A DNA stretch of 38,335 nucleotides from Bacteroidaceae bacterium (GTDB lineage: Bacteria > Bacteroidota > Bacteroidia > Bacteroidales > Bacteroidaceae), in assembly GCA_017398805.1 (NCBI GenBank), contig JAFQEZ010000037.1:1-38335 (forward strand), in the 5' to 3' direction. Of the stretch, positions 1-8,537 are shown one piece after another. Every line of letters begins with the position of its first letter. Position 1 is the first letter of the stretch. The notes under the pieces were generated by a model that made no database searches, was not told where the DNA came from, and was given only the letters and a program-made list of their open reading frames with translations. A program made the translations under genes and the position numbers.

Positions 1-10
1 GCAAAAGGTC

Positions 11-234
11 CCGGCACACGGAAATTCCAGTCGACCTCTTTTTTGTTCAAGAGTCGCAAGCGACATCTTTCAGTCAAAGAGGTCTTGCCGCTTGAACTTT
101 CTGTTTGATTTTTGGGTGCTGCGGGACTCCCTCAGTTACCCGCTTGCAAGCAAGCGTGTAACCAGCGGTCAAACACTCCTCGCACTATTTCCAAAAATCA
201 AACAGGTTCAAGCTGTGGAATTTAACGGTGCCGG
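11..234. repeat. Three-domain inverted-repeat (cloverleaf-like) element
   Basis: A 224-bp stretch folds into nested inverted repeats. The ends pair imperfectly (CCGGCAC at 11-17 with GTGCCGG at 228-234, plus AAATTCC-type inner pairing). Inside is a first hairpin domain, GACCTCTT 33-40 with AAGAGGTC 77-84, capped by GTCGC-AA-GCGAC at 53-64. A second domain pairs CTTGAAC 91-97 and CTGTTTGATTTTTGG 101-115 with CCAAAAATCAAACAG 191-205 and GTTCAAG 206-212, with a TTT bulge, and contains CGCTTGC-AA-GCAAGCG near its centre. No open frame fits. It could be a non-autonomous mobile element or a structured RNA; I do not recognise the family. Confidence 0.6.
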
Positions 235-269
235 TTAAAGAGATTACCTATGCTTATCATTACGCAATT

Positions 270-306
270 GTCATCCCGACAGAGCGCAGCGACGAGGGAT
301 CTCTTT
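270..306. repeat. Dispersed GTCATCCCGA...GGGATCTC repeat, copy 1
   Basis: This is a short repeat reading GTCATCCCGAC, then an alternating AGCGCAGCGACGAG core, then GGGATCTC. Related copies lie at 16317-16346, 17721-17798, 25985-26099, 28218-28290, 28384-28545, 28612-28689 and 35266-35412, all between genes. Sequences of this type are scattered in many Bacteroidota genomes. No function can be read from it here. Confidence 0.7.
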
Positions 307-407
307 TTCATAACTACTGCAAATATTTGCTGACCCACACCTTTTTGCGACTGACCCTTTTTTTGTCGTTTTCTGATTGTCATTTTGTCCTTATAATTTA
401 AAAATAT

Positions 408-439
408 CTTGTTTTTGTTATAATTTAAGGCTAATTTTG
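408..439 (+). promoter_or_regulatory. Putative Bacteroides-type promoter for glsA
   Basis: TAATTTTG at 432-439 fits the -7 consensus TAnnTTTG of the Bacteroidota primary sigma factor. CTTG at 408-411 lies 20 nt upstream as a one-mismatch -33 element; a perfect TTTG at 414-417 is closer than usual. The start codon of glsA is 31 nt downstream. Confidence 0.5.
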
Positions 440-469
440 TAACAAATATTTAAATAGGCATAAAAGGCG

Positions 470-1282
470 ATGGATGATATTCTGCAAATTGATGTTAAGG
501 CTATTCTTGAGGCCAAGGCAGGCAAGAAAGCACGCTATGTGCCGGGCTTTCTTGTGTCGTACCTCAAGAAGATTGTACATCAGGACGAAGTTAACGAGTT
601 TCTGCGTATTTATCACGACAAACGTGGTATAGAGTTCGTAAATTCGTTTATGGAGTATTTCAACAACTCTTTTGAAGTTGTAGGTCTTGAGAACCTCCCA
701 AAGGATGGGCTTTGTACTTTCGTCAGCAATCATCCGCTCGGGGCACAGGATGGATTGGGACTGGCTTATATACTCGGACCTCATTACGAAGGGAAAATAA
801 AGTTCCTTGTCAATGACCTGCTGATGAACATTCCGCACCTTGCCGAGTTCTGGGTGCCCATCAACAAGACCGGCAAACAGGCCCGTAACTTTCCGCAGCA
901 GGTAAATGCCGCGTTCGAGAGCGACAATCACATTGTGATGTTCCCGGCAGGCCTCTGTTCGCGCAAGCGCAAGGGGGTTATCCGTGATGTAGAATGGAAA
1001 AAGACATTCATCACAAAGAGCGTGCAGTCGAAGCGCGACATTGTGCCGATACATTTCGAAGGAGAAAACTCCAAGTTTTTCTATCGTCTGGCGAACATCA
1101 ACAGGATGCTTGGAATAAAGTTCAATATTGCCATGCTCTACCTGAGTGACGAGATGTTCAAGAACAGGAACAAGAAATTCAAGGTTACGATAGGCAAACC
1201 GATACCTTGGCAGACTTTCGACAAGTCGAAGAGCCCCCATGAGTGGGCACAGTATGTAAAAGAACACGTATACACACTATAA
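470..1282 (+). CDS. glsA: Lysophospholipid-type O-acyltransferase, glycine lipid synthesis (GlsA-like)
   Basis: This 270-residue protein belongs to the PlsC/LPLAT acyltransferase superfamily. The acceptor motif is NHPLGAQDG at about residues 85-93, with His and Asp as the likely catalytic pair, followed by a substrate-binding FPAGLCSRKRKG segment near 162-173. There is no signal peptide, so it should act on the cytoplasmic face of the membrane. The next gene, 7 bp downstream, is a GNAT/hemolysin-type N-acyltransferase. In Bacteroides thetaiotaomicron such a pair (GlsB then GlsA) makes N-acyl and then O-acyl glycine lipids. By that context this enzyme would add the second acyl chain to N-acyl-3-hydroxy-acyl glycine. 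The related ornithine-lipid enzyme OlsA is the main alternative, so the head group is inferred. Confidence 0.8.
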   Translation: MDDILQIDVKAILEAKAGKKARYVPGFLVSYLKKIVHQDEVNEFLRIYHDKRGIEFVNSFMEYFNNSFEVVGLENLPKDGLCTFVSNHPLGAQDGLGLAYILGPHYEGKIKFLVNDLLMNIPHLAEFWVPINKTGKQARNFPQQVNAAFESDNHIVMFPAGLCSRKRKGVIRDVEWKKTFITKSVQSKRDIVPIHFEGENSKFFYRLANINRMLGIKFNIAMLYLSDEMFKNRNKKFKVTIGKPIPWQTFDKSKSPHEWAQYVKEHVYTL

Positions 1283-1289
1283 GACAATT

Positions 1290-2288
1290 ATGGAAGAGAT
1301 TATTTCCCCGGTTCCCAAAGAACTACTGAAGGCAGAACTGACTGAAGAGAGACGCCTGCGTTTCACACACCGGAGTGACAATGAAATATATATAGTAACG
1401 GCAGCAGACGCTCCCAATGTTATGCGAGAGATCGGACGTCTGCGCGAGATTGCTTTCCGTGCAGCCGGTGGCGGTACAGGCAAGGCACTCGACATTGACG
1501 AATTCGATACGATGGATGTACCTTACAAGCAACTGATTGTGTGGAATCCTGAGTGTAATGATATCATTGGCGGTTACCGCTACCTTTGGGGGCGTGAGGT
1601 GCGGATGGACGAGAACGGCGAGCCACGCATTGCAACAGCACATGGCATGTTCCACTTCTCGGAGAAATTCATGACTGAGGTACTTCCTTATACCGTAGAG
1701 CTCGGACGTGCTTTTGTGGCACTGGAGTACCAGTCGACACGTATGGGCTCCAAGAGCCTTTTTGCGCTCGATAACCTTTGGGACGGTCTCGGTGCGCTCA
1801 CAGTTGTCATTCCTGAGGTAAAATATCTCTTCGGCAAAGTTACAATGTATCCTTCGTACCTGACTAAGGCACGCGATATGATACTCTATTTCCTAAAGAA
1901 GCACTTCCCCGATCCCGACAGACTTGTGACTCCGGTGACACCTCTTCGGATTGAGACTGACGAGGCGGAACTGGCAGCGCTTTTCTGCAAGGATAACTTC
2001 AACGAAGATTACCGTACGCTCAAACAGGAGGTTCACAAGTTCGGTCTTGTTATCCCTCCTATGGTGAATGCATATATGGGGCTTTCTCCTACAATGAAGA
2101 TATTCGGTACTGCCGTGAACAAGGATTTCGGCAACGTAGAGGAGACCGGTCTGCTCATTGCTGTGGACGAGTTGCGTGACGACAAGAGAATGCGTTACAT
2201 CGAGTCTTTTGCCAAGGAGAATCCCGATGCGATAAAACTCACATCGGGTGCTAATAAGGTGTTCTACATCCCGGGTGGCAATAATTGA
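1290..2288 (+). CDS. glsB: GNAT-type N-acyltransferase, glycine lipid synthesis (GlsB-like)
   Basis: A 332-residue protein of the hemolysin/OlsB-like acyltransferase class. The N-terminal half carries the GNAT-like fold (RLREIAFRAAGGGTG around 50-64, DIIGGYRYLWG near 91-101, VELGRAFVALEYQ near 136-148). The C-terminal part (about 240-330) resembles the accessory domain seen in Bacteroidota members. It probably transfers a 3-hydroxyacyl chain to the amino group of glycine, the first step of glycine lipid synthesis. It forms a two-gene operon with glsA, and a strong hairpin follows its stop codon. Assignment to glycine rather than ornithine rests on what is known for Bacteroides, not on a residue I can point to. 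Confidence 0.8.
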   Translation: MEEIISPVPKELLKAELTEERRLRFTHRSDNEIYIVTAADAPNVMREIGRLREIAFRAAGGGTGKALDIDEFDTMDVPYKQLIVWNPECNDIIGGYRYLWGREVRMDENGEPRIATAHGMFHFSEKFMTEVLPYTVELGRAFVALEYQSTRMGSKSLFALDNLWDGLGALTVVIPEVKYLFGKVTMYPSYLTKARDMILYFLKKHFPDPDRLVTPVTPLRIETDEAELAALFCKDNFNEDYRTLKQEVHKFGLVIPPMVNAYMGLSPTMKIFGTAVNKDFGNVEETGLLIAVDELRDDKRMRYIESFAKENPDAIKLTSGANKVFYIPGGNN

Positions 2289-2305
2289 CAGACAAACAAA
2301 TGCCG

Positions 2306-2340
2306 ACTCCGGGAACATTCATGTTTCCCCGGAGTTTTTT
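2306..2340 (+). terminator. Rho-independent terminator of glsA-glsB
   Basis: ACTCCGGG at 2306-2313 pairs with CCCGGAGT ending at 2335, with a shorter inner pairing around a TTCA loop. A run of six T follows (2335-2340). It lies 18 bp after the glsB stop and isolates the pair from dut. Confidence 0.8.
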
Positions 2341-2358
2341 ATTTTATAACAAGGAATT

Positions 2359-2790
2359 ATGAAAGTAGAGATTATAAACAAATCGAAGCATCAGTTGCCT
2401 TCATATGCGACAATCCTCTCGGCTGGAATGGACCTCAGGGCAAATCTTGACCAACCCATTGAATTGCAGCCATTGCAGCGTGTTCTTGTTCCCACAGGTC
2501 TTTTTATGGCTCTCCCGGCTGGCTATGAGGCGCAGGTGCGTCCACGCAGTGGCTTGGCAATAAAGAAAGGAATCACTGTTCTCAACTCTCCGGGTACAAT
2601 CGATGCCGATTACCGCGGCGAGGTGTGTGTGATACTGGTTAACCTTTCCGGTGAACCATTCACTATAACTGATGGCGAGCGCATTGCGCAGATGGTCATT
2701 GCGCGCCATGAGCAGGTGGAGTGGTGCGAGGTCGAGGTGCTTGGCGAGACCGAACGTGGTGCAGGTGGCTTCGGACACACAGGTGTATGA
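2359..2790 (+). CDS. dut: Deoxyuridine 5'-triphosphate nucleotidohydrolase (dUTPase)
   Basis: A complete 143-residue trimeric dUTPase, the usual length. All five family motifs are visible: AGMDLRA 22-28, RPRSGLA 61-67, [11 protein letters not shown] 79-89 (uracil-binding loop with the catalytic Asp), GERIAQMV 106-113, and the glycine-rich C-terminal [10 protein letters not shown] 133-142 that closes over the phosphates. It hydrolyses dUTP to dUMP and pyrophosphate, keeping uracil out of DNA and feeding thymidylate synthesis. It stands first in a + strand run with the TPR, DUF4292 and EnvC-like genes, with 19 bp before the next start. In Bacteroidales I recall this neighbourhood being conserved. 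Confidence 0.95.
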   Translation: MKVEIINKSKHQLPSYATILSAGMDLRANLDQPIELQPLQRVLVPTGLFMALPAGYEAQVRPRSGLAIKKGITVLNSPGTIDADYRGEVCVILVNLSGEPFTITDGERIAQMVIARHEQVEWCEVEVLGETERGAGGFGHTGV

Positions 2791-2809
2791 CTTTATCTTA
2801 AGTGAAAAT

Positions 2810-4549
2810 ATGAGACTCTCTTGCCGATATATTCTATCTCTTCTGCTATCTGTTCTTGTGATGGTGGCAGGTGCACAGGAGGATAACGATAAGGCAGCAC
2901 GTGACCGTGCTGTCGAATACTTCTATCTGCATGCAGTCTCACTATTCGAGCAGGACAGCGTTGATGCAGCATATGAGATGCTTGAGCATTGTCTTGCCTT
3001 GGACCCTGAATCTTCACCTGTGAAGTACGAACTGGCAGCCTATTACCAGTTTATGGGTAAGGATAGCATCGCGCGCGAAATGCTCGAGAGTATTGTAAGG
3101 GAAGAACCCTCGAACATGAGGTATTGTGATGCCCTTGTCGCATATTACGAGAGGCATGGTGATACGGAATCGGCCATCGATGTGTATGAGAGGCTGCTCA
3201 ATGACGGCACTCATGGTTCCAAGCCCGAAATATACCAGGTTCTTTACAAACTCTATTCGTCGATAGGAGAGAACAGAAAGGCTCTTGAGATGCTCGAAAA
3301 GTTAGAACTCCTTGAAGGTCCGAGTGAGAGCATTTCGCTGTATAAGGTGTATCAATATGTGATGCTTCAAGATAGCGTCAATGCAATTGCAGAGTCGCGC
3401 AGAATGATTGCAGAATATCCCGACAACCAACTCTACAGGAATATGCTCGGAGAGAGTTATCTGCATTTTAACGATGTGGAAAATGCAGAAAATGCATTTA
3501 TTGCTGCTTTGCTGAACGATCCCGACGATGTGATGGCCATGTCATCGCTCGCAAGCATATATCTGTATAATGATAATGATTCCCTTTTTTGTGGCATAAC
3601 CGAACGTATGCTCAAGAGTGAACGTCTTGAACCTGAACAGCGTTCGTCATTGCTGCTGGACTATGTAGCACATAGGGAGAAGAGTGATACTGCATATATG
3701 AAGGGATTCTTTCAAGAACTCCTCAAACTTCCTTTCGATCAGGTTGAGATAGCCGAGATTTATGCCCAATATCTTATCTATCACCAAGAGAGCAATGATG
3801 TTGTCATTCCGGTGGTTGAGAGGATACTTGAACTCGACCCGGAGAACAATGCCGCATTGCTGCAGATGCTCAAGTATGCGATTGAGAGGAATGACTACGA
3901 GGATGTTGTAAAGAGGTGTGATGATGCGCTTCTATACATGCCTGATATGCTGGCTCTATACTATTACAAAGGGCTTGCCCTTTATCTGCTTGGCGACAAG
4001 GATGCTCTGTTGCCTGTATATGAACTCGGTCTTCAGCATTGTGGTGATGACGATGCTCCCGAAACCGTCTCCGAGATGTATACTATGGTTGGCGATATGT
4101 ATCATGAGGCCGGCAATATTGAGAAGTGTATGGCTGCATATGACTCGGCGCTTGTTTACAATCCGGACAATGTCAATGTCTTGAACAACTATGCCTATTA
4201 TCTGACTCTAGAAGGCATTGAACTTGATCGCGCCTTGGAGATGAGTGAGAAGACAATTGGAATGGAACCTGACAATGCGATATATATCGACACTTATGCA
4301 TGGGTACTGTTTGCTCTTGAAAGGTATGAGGAGGCTAAGGCGTATGCTTTGAAACTCTTATCGACCGACAGCGAGAAGAGTTCTGTCGAGTATAATCATT
4401 GTGGTGACATATTTGCTCAATGCGGTGATATTGACAGGGCTGTCGAGTTGTGGAAAAAGGCGCAAGAGTTGGGAGATGATTCCAAAATCCTTAAGAAGAA
4501 GATAAAGAAACGCAGATATTATCCCGATGGCAAGAAGAAACGTAGATGA
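2810..4549 (+). CDS. Exported tetratricopeptide-repeat protein
   Basis: A 579-residue protein. I start it at the ATG at 2810 because this gives a clean signal peptide (MRLSCRYILSLLLSVLVMVA then GAQ); earlier in-frame starts lie inside dut. The mature protein is a chain of TPR-like helix pairs from about residue 30 to 560. Clear units include AYEMLEHCLALDPESSPVKY, NAENAFIAALLNDPDDVMAM, and CMAAYDSALVYNPDNVNVLN followed by NYAYYL. The last 15 residues are very basic (KILKKKIKKRRYYPDGKKKR). It is a periplasmic or outer-membrane-associated scaffold of unknown partner. The next gene starts inside its 3' end (23-bp overlap), so they are co-translated. A role with the downstream lipoprotein and EnvC-like protein in envelope assembly is plausible but inferred. 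Confidence 0.85.
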   Translation: MRLSCRYILSLLLSVLVMVAGAQEDNDKAARDRAVEYFYLHAVSLFEQDSVDAAYEMLEHCLALDPESSPVKYELAAYYQFMGKDSIAREMLESIVREEPSNMRYCDALVAYYERHGDTESAIDVYERLLNDGTHGSKPEIYQVLYKLYSSIGENRKALEMLEKLELLEGPSESISLYKVYQYVMLQDSVNAIAESRRMIAEYPDNQLYRNMLGESYLHFNDVENAENAFIAALLNDPDDVMAMSSLASIYLYNDNDSLFCGITERMLKSERLEPEQRSSLLLDYVAHREKSDTAYMKGFFQELLKLPFDQVEIAEIYAQYLIYHQESNDVVIPVVERILELDPENNAALLQMLKYAIERNDYEDVVKRCDDALLYMPDMLALYYYKGLALYLLGDKDALLPVYELGLQHCGDDDAPETVSEMYTMVGDMYHEAGNIEKCMAAYDSALVYNPDNVNVLNNYAYYLTLEGIELDRALEMSEKTIGMEPDNAIYIDTYAWVLFALERYEEAKAYALKLLSTDSEKSSVEYNHCGDIFAQCGDIDRAVELWKKAQELGDDSKILKKKIKKRRYYPDGKKKRR

Positions 4550-5357
4550 TTTACCGCTTCTCCTTCTGCTGTTGCTTCTCATGACGGGTTGTTCGGCAGT
4601 AAAGGAGGTTCCCAATGCTGTTGTCTTGAGTGAGGCAACGCCTGCAGCATTGTCGTTGCTTCCATCAATGAACAGGAATGTAGAATATCTGTCGGCCAAT
4701 GTTAAGATGACGGCTACGATAAACGGGGAAACGGCAAAGGCTAAAGGTAAGTTGCGGCTCAGGAAGGATGAAGGTGTGCAGATTGGAGCAACTGCTATGG
4801 GACTTATGGAGGCGGCCTGTTTCGAGTTTCTTCCCGAAGAGGTTCACTTCATATACAAGATTGACAAGATATACGCAGCGTCTCCTTATAGCGAAGTACC
4901 GTTCTTCAGTAATAGCGGAACCGGGTACAAGGTGCTTGAATCCTTGCTCACAAACAGAATGTTTACCGGTGAAGGAACTCCTATGGACAAGGAGTTCGCA
5001 GGGGCATTGATAGATGATAAAGGCGATATGGTTACGGTTACTCTGCCTTTGGCCGCTTCAAGGTATAGGTATCATATTGAGAAGAGTAGCGGAAACCTTC
5101 TCTGTTGTGAGGGTGAGTATGAGGGAGAAGGCTCTTTCAAATGCGTTTACAGTGATTTTGGCCTTCTGGGCGATGTTGCATTCCCTTCGAGGATGGAACT
5201 TTCGTTTGAAGGCGGTGGTACGACAGCGTCGTTGACGCTCGAGTTGCGCGATATAAAGGAAAAGGAGTTCAAGTTTACACCACGCAGGCTCTCTTCTTCC
5301 TATGAAAAGGTATCTTTGCAATGGGTCGTAAATTCTGTAGGCGAGAACCTTGAGTGA
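4527..5357 (+). CDS. DUF4292-family lipoprotein
   Basis: A 276-residue predicted lipoprotein. The N-terminus has a basic start (MARRN), an eight-leucine hydrophobic stretch and the lipobox LMTGC with Cys22 as the lipidated residue. The mature part is beta-rich (VEYLSANVKMTATINGE, KGKLRLRKDEGVQIGA), resembling LolA/LolB-like half-barrels and matching the DUF4292 pattern of Bacteroidota lipoproteins. It would sit in the outer or inner membrane facing the periplasm. It overlaps the TPR gene by 23 bp and is followed 36 bp later by the EnvC-like gene. The molecular function is unknown; a lipid- or lipoprotein-handling role is only suggested by the fold type. Confidence 0.8.
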   Translation: MARRNVDDLPLLLLLLLLMTGCSAVKEVPNAVVLSEATPAALSLLPSMNRNVEYLSANVKMTATINGETAKAKGKLRLRKDEGVQIGATAMGLMEAACFEFLPEEVHFIYKIDKIYAASPYSEVPFFSNSGTGYKVLESLLTNRMFTGEGTPMDKEFAGALIDDKGDMVTVTLPLAASRYRYHIEKSSGNLLCCEGEYEGEGSFKCVYSDFGLLGDVAFPSRMELSFEGGGTTASLTLELRDIKEKEFKFTPRRLSSSYEKVSLQWVVNSVGENLE

Positions 5358-5393
5358 TGATTGGATTGCTTTAACACGAATAATACACACAAT

Positions 5394-6674
5394 ATGTTCA
5401 GAACGTTCATTTGTACTCTCATATTTCTTCTATGTGGCATGACTGCCGTTGATGCGCAGAACAAGAATGTCAAGAAGATGCAGAAGAAGGCCGACAATCT
5501 GCGCAGCGAGATTGCCAAGCAGAAGAAGATTCTGGTTTCTACGCAGGATGATGTCAATAACCAGTTACGTAACCTGAAGATAATTGAGAACGATATTGTC
5601 AGGCAGAAGGAACTTCTCGGTACAATCCAGGAGGATATCGTTGCAATTGACCGGGAAATAGAGAAAATAGATGCAGATATTGCTGTCCAGGAGGAGCGTG
5701 TCATGAGGTCAAAAGAGGAGTATGCCGAGGCGTTGCGTCGCACACGCAAATATGGCAAGGCGAAAAATAAGCTTCATTATATTATGGCTGCCGATAATTT
5801 CAGGACAATGATGCGTCGCATCCGTTATGCAAATACCTACATGGATGCCCATGATAGGTTGGCAAAGAGCCTTAAGGCACAGATTGCAATTCTTGACAGC
5901 AAGAAGAGTGAACTTGAGAGTGTGCGTGCCGAAAGGGAGGCTACTGTCAAGGAGATGGAACTTGAAGCTGTGGCGTTGAGAGATAAAGAGGCCGAGCAGA
6001 AGAGACTTGTCGAAAAGCTCAAGAAAGAGTCGGGAAAACTGCAGGCTGAGATCAACAAGAAGCAGAAGGAGTTGAACAGGCAGAAAAAACTCATAGATGA
6101 TGAGATTGAACGTATTCTGAAAGCCGAGGAGGAAGCGAGGAGGAAGAAGGCTGCTGAAGAAGCAAAGAAAAAGAGTGCTTCAAAAGGTGGTGGCAAGAGT
6201 ACAAAGAGCACGGGTGGCAAGAAAGAGAGCTATGTCGAGGATGCCGGTGTGTCGGCAATGTCGGGCAGTTTCGAGAAGAACAAGAAAAAGATGCCTGTGC
6301 CCATAACCGGGTCATATATAGTTGTCGAGCGGTTTGGAACGCAGAACGTAATAGGCAATAACGGTGTCAAGATAACTAATAACGGAATTGTCTTTGAAGG
6401 CAGCAAAGGGGCTCGTGCCCGTTGTGTCTTCGATGGCGAGGTGAAGCGTGTGATAAACGACGGAAACTATCATTTTATCCTTGTCGGACATGGTGTATAC
6501 ATGACAATATATTGCAATATAGTAAATCCATGCGTAAAAGAGGGTGCGAAAGTAAAAGCCGGAGATATCCTGGGCGATGTAGGTATCGATCCTAAACTGA
6601 ATGTCCCGAGAATGCAGCTCCAGATGCGAAAAGGCAGGCAGATGCTTAACCCTGCAAACTGGATTAAACTGTAG
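5394..6674 (+). CDS. EnvC-like murein hydrolase activator with degenerate LytM domain
   Basis: A 426-residue exported protein. The ATG at 5394 gives a signal peptide (MFRTFICTLIFLLCGMTAVDAQ). Residues ~24-255 are an almost continuous coiled coil rich in Lys, Glu and Gln. A Lys/Ser/Gly linker follows, then a C-terminal LytM/M23-like domain (~298-426). That domain has lost the zinc ligands: the usual HxH near the end reads RMQLQMRKG, and no HxxxD-type first motif is present. This is the architecture of EnvC, which does not cut peptidoglycan but activates amidases through a catalytically dead LytM domain. It probably acts in the periplasm in daughter-cell separation. Last of a likely operon with dut, TPR and DUF4292 genes. 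Confidence 0.85.
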   Translation: MFRTFICTLIFLLCGMTAVDAQNKNVKKMQKKADNLRSEIAKQKKILVSTQDDVNNQLRNLKIIENDIVRQKELLGTIQEDIVAIDREIEKIDADIAVQEERVMRSKEEYAEALRRTRKYGKAKNKLHYIMAADNFRTMMRRIRYANTYMDAHDRLAKSLKAQIAILDSKKSELESVRAEREATVKEMELEAVALRDKEAEQKRLVEKLKKESGKLQAEINKKQKELNRQKKLIDDEIERILKAEEEARRKKAAEEAKKKSASKGGGKSTKSTGGKKESYVEDAGVSAMSGSFEKNKKKMPVPITGSYIVVERFGTQNVIGNNGVKITNNGIVFEGSKGARARCVFDGEVKRVINDGNYHFILVGHGVYMTIYCNIVNPCVKEGAKVKAGDILGDVGIDPKLNVPRMQLQMRKGRQMLNPANWIKL

Positions 6675-6722
6675 GCAGAAACCCTCAGCTGATACTCCTG
6701 CAAAATAGTAATACATTTCATT

Positions 6723-7277
6723 ATGAGACGTCTTTTAGCTTTCATTTTTTCGCTTTTCAGTGTGTCGGTACTTCTGGCCCAGTATCATCCTGCGGATTAT
6801 ATTGTGTATGATGGTGTTCCAGAGTTCCATAATTCAAAGTATTACACGTGTAGCGAAGAGAAGGAACTTAATGCTACAGCTATTCTCGATGCCACGTTGT
6901 CGCCTGGTGTAGGTAACGTAAGGTTGGCAACAGCGTCAGTTCCAGCCAGATTATATATATTGCCTGACACGGAGGAGGTTTATGATGTCAGCTACAAGAT
7001 ATATACAATGGAATATGCCGGCTACAAGGTTGAATATGCAGTGTATGCCAATGCTGACAGGCTTATGGTAGGGTATGGTGGAAAGGAGTATTGGCTTGAC
7101 TGCATGGACGGCGCATGTGATGTGTATATAAAGAATCTTTCGCACCGGTATATAAATCATGATGATGGCGAGGAACTTCTACTTACTGTTACCGATGATT
7201 TCCCGTTGATAGCATTGGACGGCACGACAGTAATGCTGAAAAGAGGCAGCAAGTTCCGTTTCAGAGTCTTTGAGTGA
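6723..7277 (+). CDS. Exported protein of unknown function
   Basis: A 184-residue protein I do not recognise. It begins with a clear signal peptide (MRRLLAFIFSLFSVSVLLAQ, cleavage likely before or after Gln20). The mature part is tyrosine-rich and predicted to be mainly beta strands (YDVSYKIYTMEYAGYKVEYA, then VYANADRLMVGYGGKEYWLD). Two cysteines in CMDGAC could form a disulfide. No lipobox or membrane segment follows. It lies 48 bp after the EnvC-like gene with no terminator between, so it may be co-transcribed. Its stop is only 11 bp from the convergent argD stop. Confidence 0.75.
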   Translation: MRRLLAFIFSLFSVSVLLAQYHPADYIVYDGVPEFHNSKYYTCSEEKELNATAILDATLSPGVGNVRLATASVPARLYILPDTEEVYDVSYKIYTMEYAGYKVEYAVYANADRLMVGYGGKEYWLDCMDGACDVYIKNLSHRYINHDDGEELLLTVTDDFPLIALDGTTVMLKRGSKFRFRVFE

Positions 7278-7288
7278 TTGGCACCTTG

Positions 7289-8416
7289 TCATTTGTACAG
7301 TACCTTCTTGAATCTCTTGATGAACTCCTCTGCTTCCGCCATTGTTAGTGTCAGCGGTGGTAACAGGCGTATTACATTCGTGCCGCTCACTCCTGTAAAT
7401 ACATGCTCCTCGAAGAGTAGCCTGCGGCGAATTTCCTTGATAGGCTCGTCAAATTCGATGCCTATCATAAGTCCGCGTCCTCGCACCTCCTTGATGCCCT
7501 CAATCCCTTTCAACTGTTCCATGAGGTAGTTGCCTACGTTGTTGACGTTATCCAACAGGTTCTCCTCCTCCATAACCTCAAGTACAGCCTCTGCTGCAGC
7601 GCATGCAAGGTGGTTGCCGCCGAATGTGGTACCCAATTGGCCATATACAGCCTCGAATTTGGGGCTTATGAGAACAACCCCGATGGGAAATCCATTACCT
7701 ATGCCCTTTGCCTGTGTTATGATGTCGGGCTTTATGCCTGCCCATTGGTGAGCGAAGAACTTGCCGCTGCGTCCGCATCCGCTCTGAATCTCATCAAGGA
7801 TAAGGGTGGTGTCTGTTGCGTTGCATATCGTCTGCAACTCCTGCAAGAATCCGGTCTCCGGAATCTGTATTCCGCCAACTCCCTGAATACCCTCTATGAT
7901 GACTGCTGTCACGTCGCCTTTCTCAATCTCGGCGCGTACTCCTTCAATGTCGCCGAGGGGCAAATATGTGGTGTGCCCGTTGGCATTGATGGGAGCAATA
8001 ATCTTAGGGTTATCTGTAACCTCCACTGCCAATGATGTGCGTCCGTGGAATGCCTTCTTGAATGCTATCACACGCCTTTTGCCGTTCTTGAACGATGAGA
8101 GTTTCAATGCATTCTCGTTTGCCTCGGCACCCGAGTTTATGAAGAACAGGCTGTAATCCTCGTATCCGCTCATGCGTCCCAATCTCCCGGCAACTCTCTG
8201 TTGCAGGGTGTTGATGACGGAGTTCGAGTAGAATCCGAGCGTTGCAACCTGATTGCTTATCTTTTCTACATATTTGGGGTGGGCGTGACCAATGGATATT
8301 ACAGCGTGTCCTCCGTAAAGGTCAAGGTATTCAGTGCCTTTATCGTCCCATACTCTGCACCCCTCACCTTTGACAATGTTTACATCAAAAATCGGATATA
8401 CATTATATAATTCCAT
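7289..8416 (-). CDS. argD: Acetyl-/succinylornithine aminotransferase
   Basis: A 375-residue class-III PLP aminotransferase, the normal length for ArgD. Landmarks are the phosphate-binding NSGAEANENALK (94-105), FHGRT (123-127), the cofactor Asp in LILDEIQSGCGR (206-216), and the Schiff-base lysine K237 in DIITQAKGIGNGFPIG. It converts N-acyl-glutamate semialdehyde to N2-acylornithine with glutamate as amino donor. In Bacteroides the acyl group is succinyl rather than acetyl, and nothing in this sequence tells the two apart. Last gene of the argR-GNAT-argG-argC-argD run; 121 bp separate it from argC, longer than the other gaps, so it may have an extra promoter. Confidence 0.9.
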   Translation of the reverse strand: MELYNVYPIFDVNIVKGEGCRVWDDKGTEYLDLYGGHAVISIGHAHPKYVEKISNQVATLGFYSNSVINTLQQRVAGRLGRMSGYEDYSLFFINSGAEANENALKLSSFKNGKRRVIAFKKAFHGRTSLAVEVTDNPKIIAPINANGHTTYLPLGDIEGVRAEIEKGDVTAVIIEGIQGVGGIQIPETGFLQELQTICNATDTTLILDEIQSGCGRSGKFFAHQWAGIKPDIITQAKGIGNGFPIGVVLISPKFEAVYGQLGTTFGGNHLACAAAEAVLEVMEEENLLDNVNNVGNYLMEQLKGIEGIKEVRGRGLMIGIEFDEPIKEIRRRLLFEEHVFTGVSGTNVIRLLPPLTLTMAEAEEFIKRFKKVLYK

Positions 8417-8537
8417 TTTGTTTCTTGTTTTGTGGTATAAAAGGTAACTAAGGGGATTAAGGACAATTAAGGATCATTAATGGTGCAACCGGTTGTTGCG
8501 AGTGGCGTCGAAACTTCAAACTTTCCCGTTTCCTGCT

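Noticed and set aside
11-234. tRNA or other known RNA gene
   Set aside because: Although it folds into a branched shape, it has no CCA-type acceptor, T-loop or anticodon-loop consensus and is too long for a tRNA.
431-1267. 278-codon open frame on the - strand over glsA
   Set aside because: Antisense shadow of the acyltransferase gene, which has clear motifs and a matching operon partner.
6312-6674. Active M23 metallopeptidase domain in the EnvC-like protein
   Set aside because: The zinc-binding His and Asp residues are absent, so only a regulatory LytM-like role is supported.
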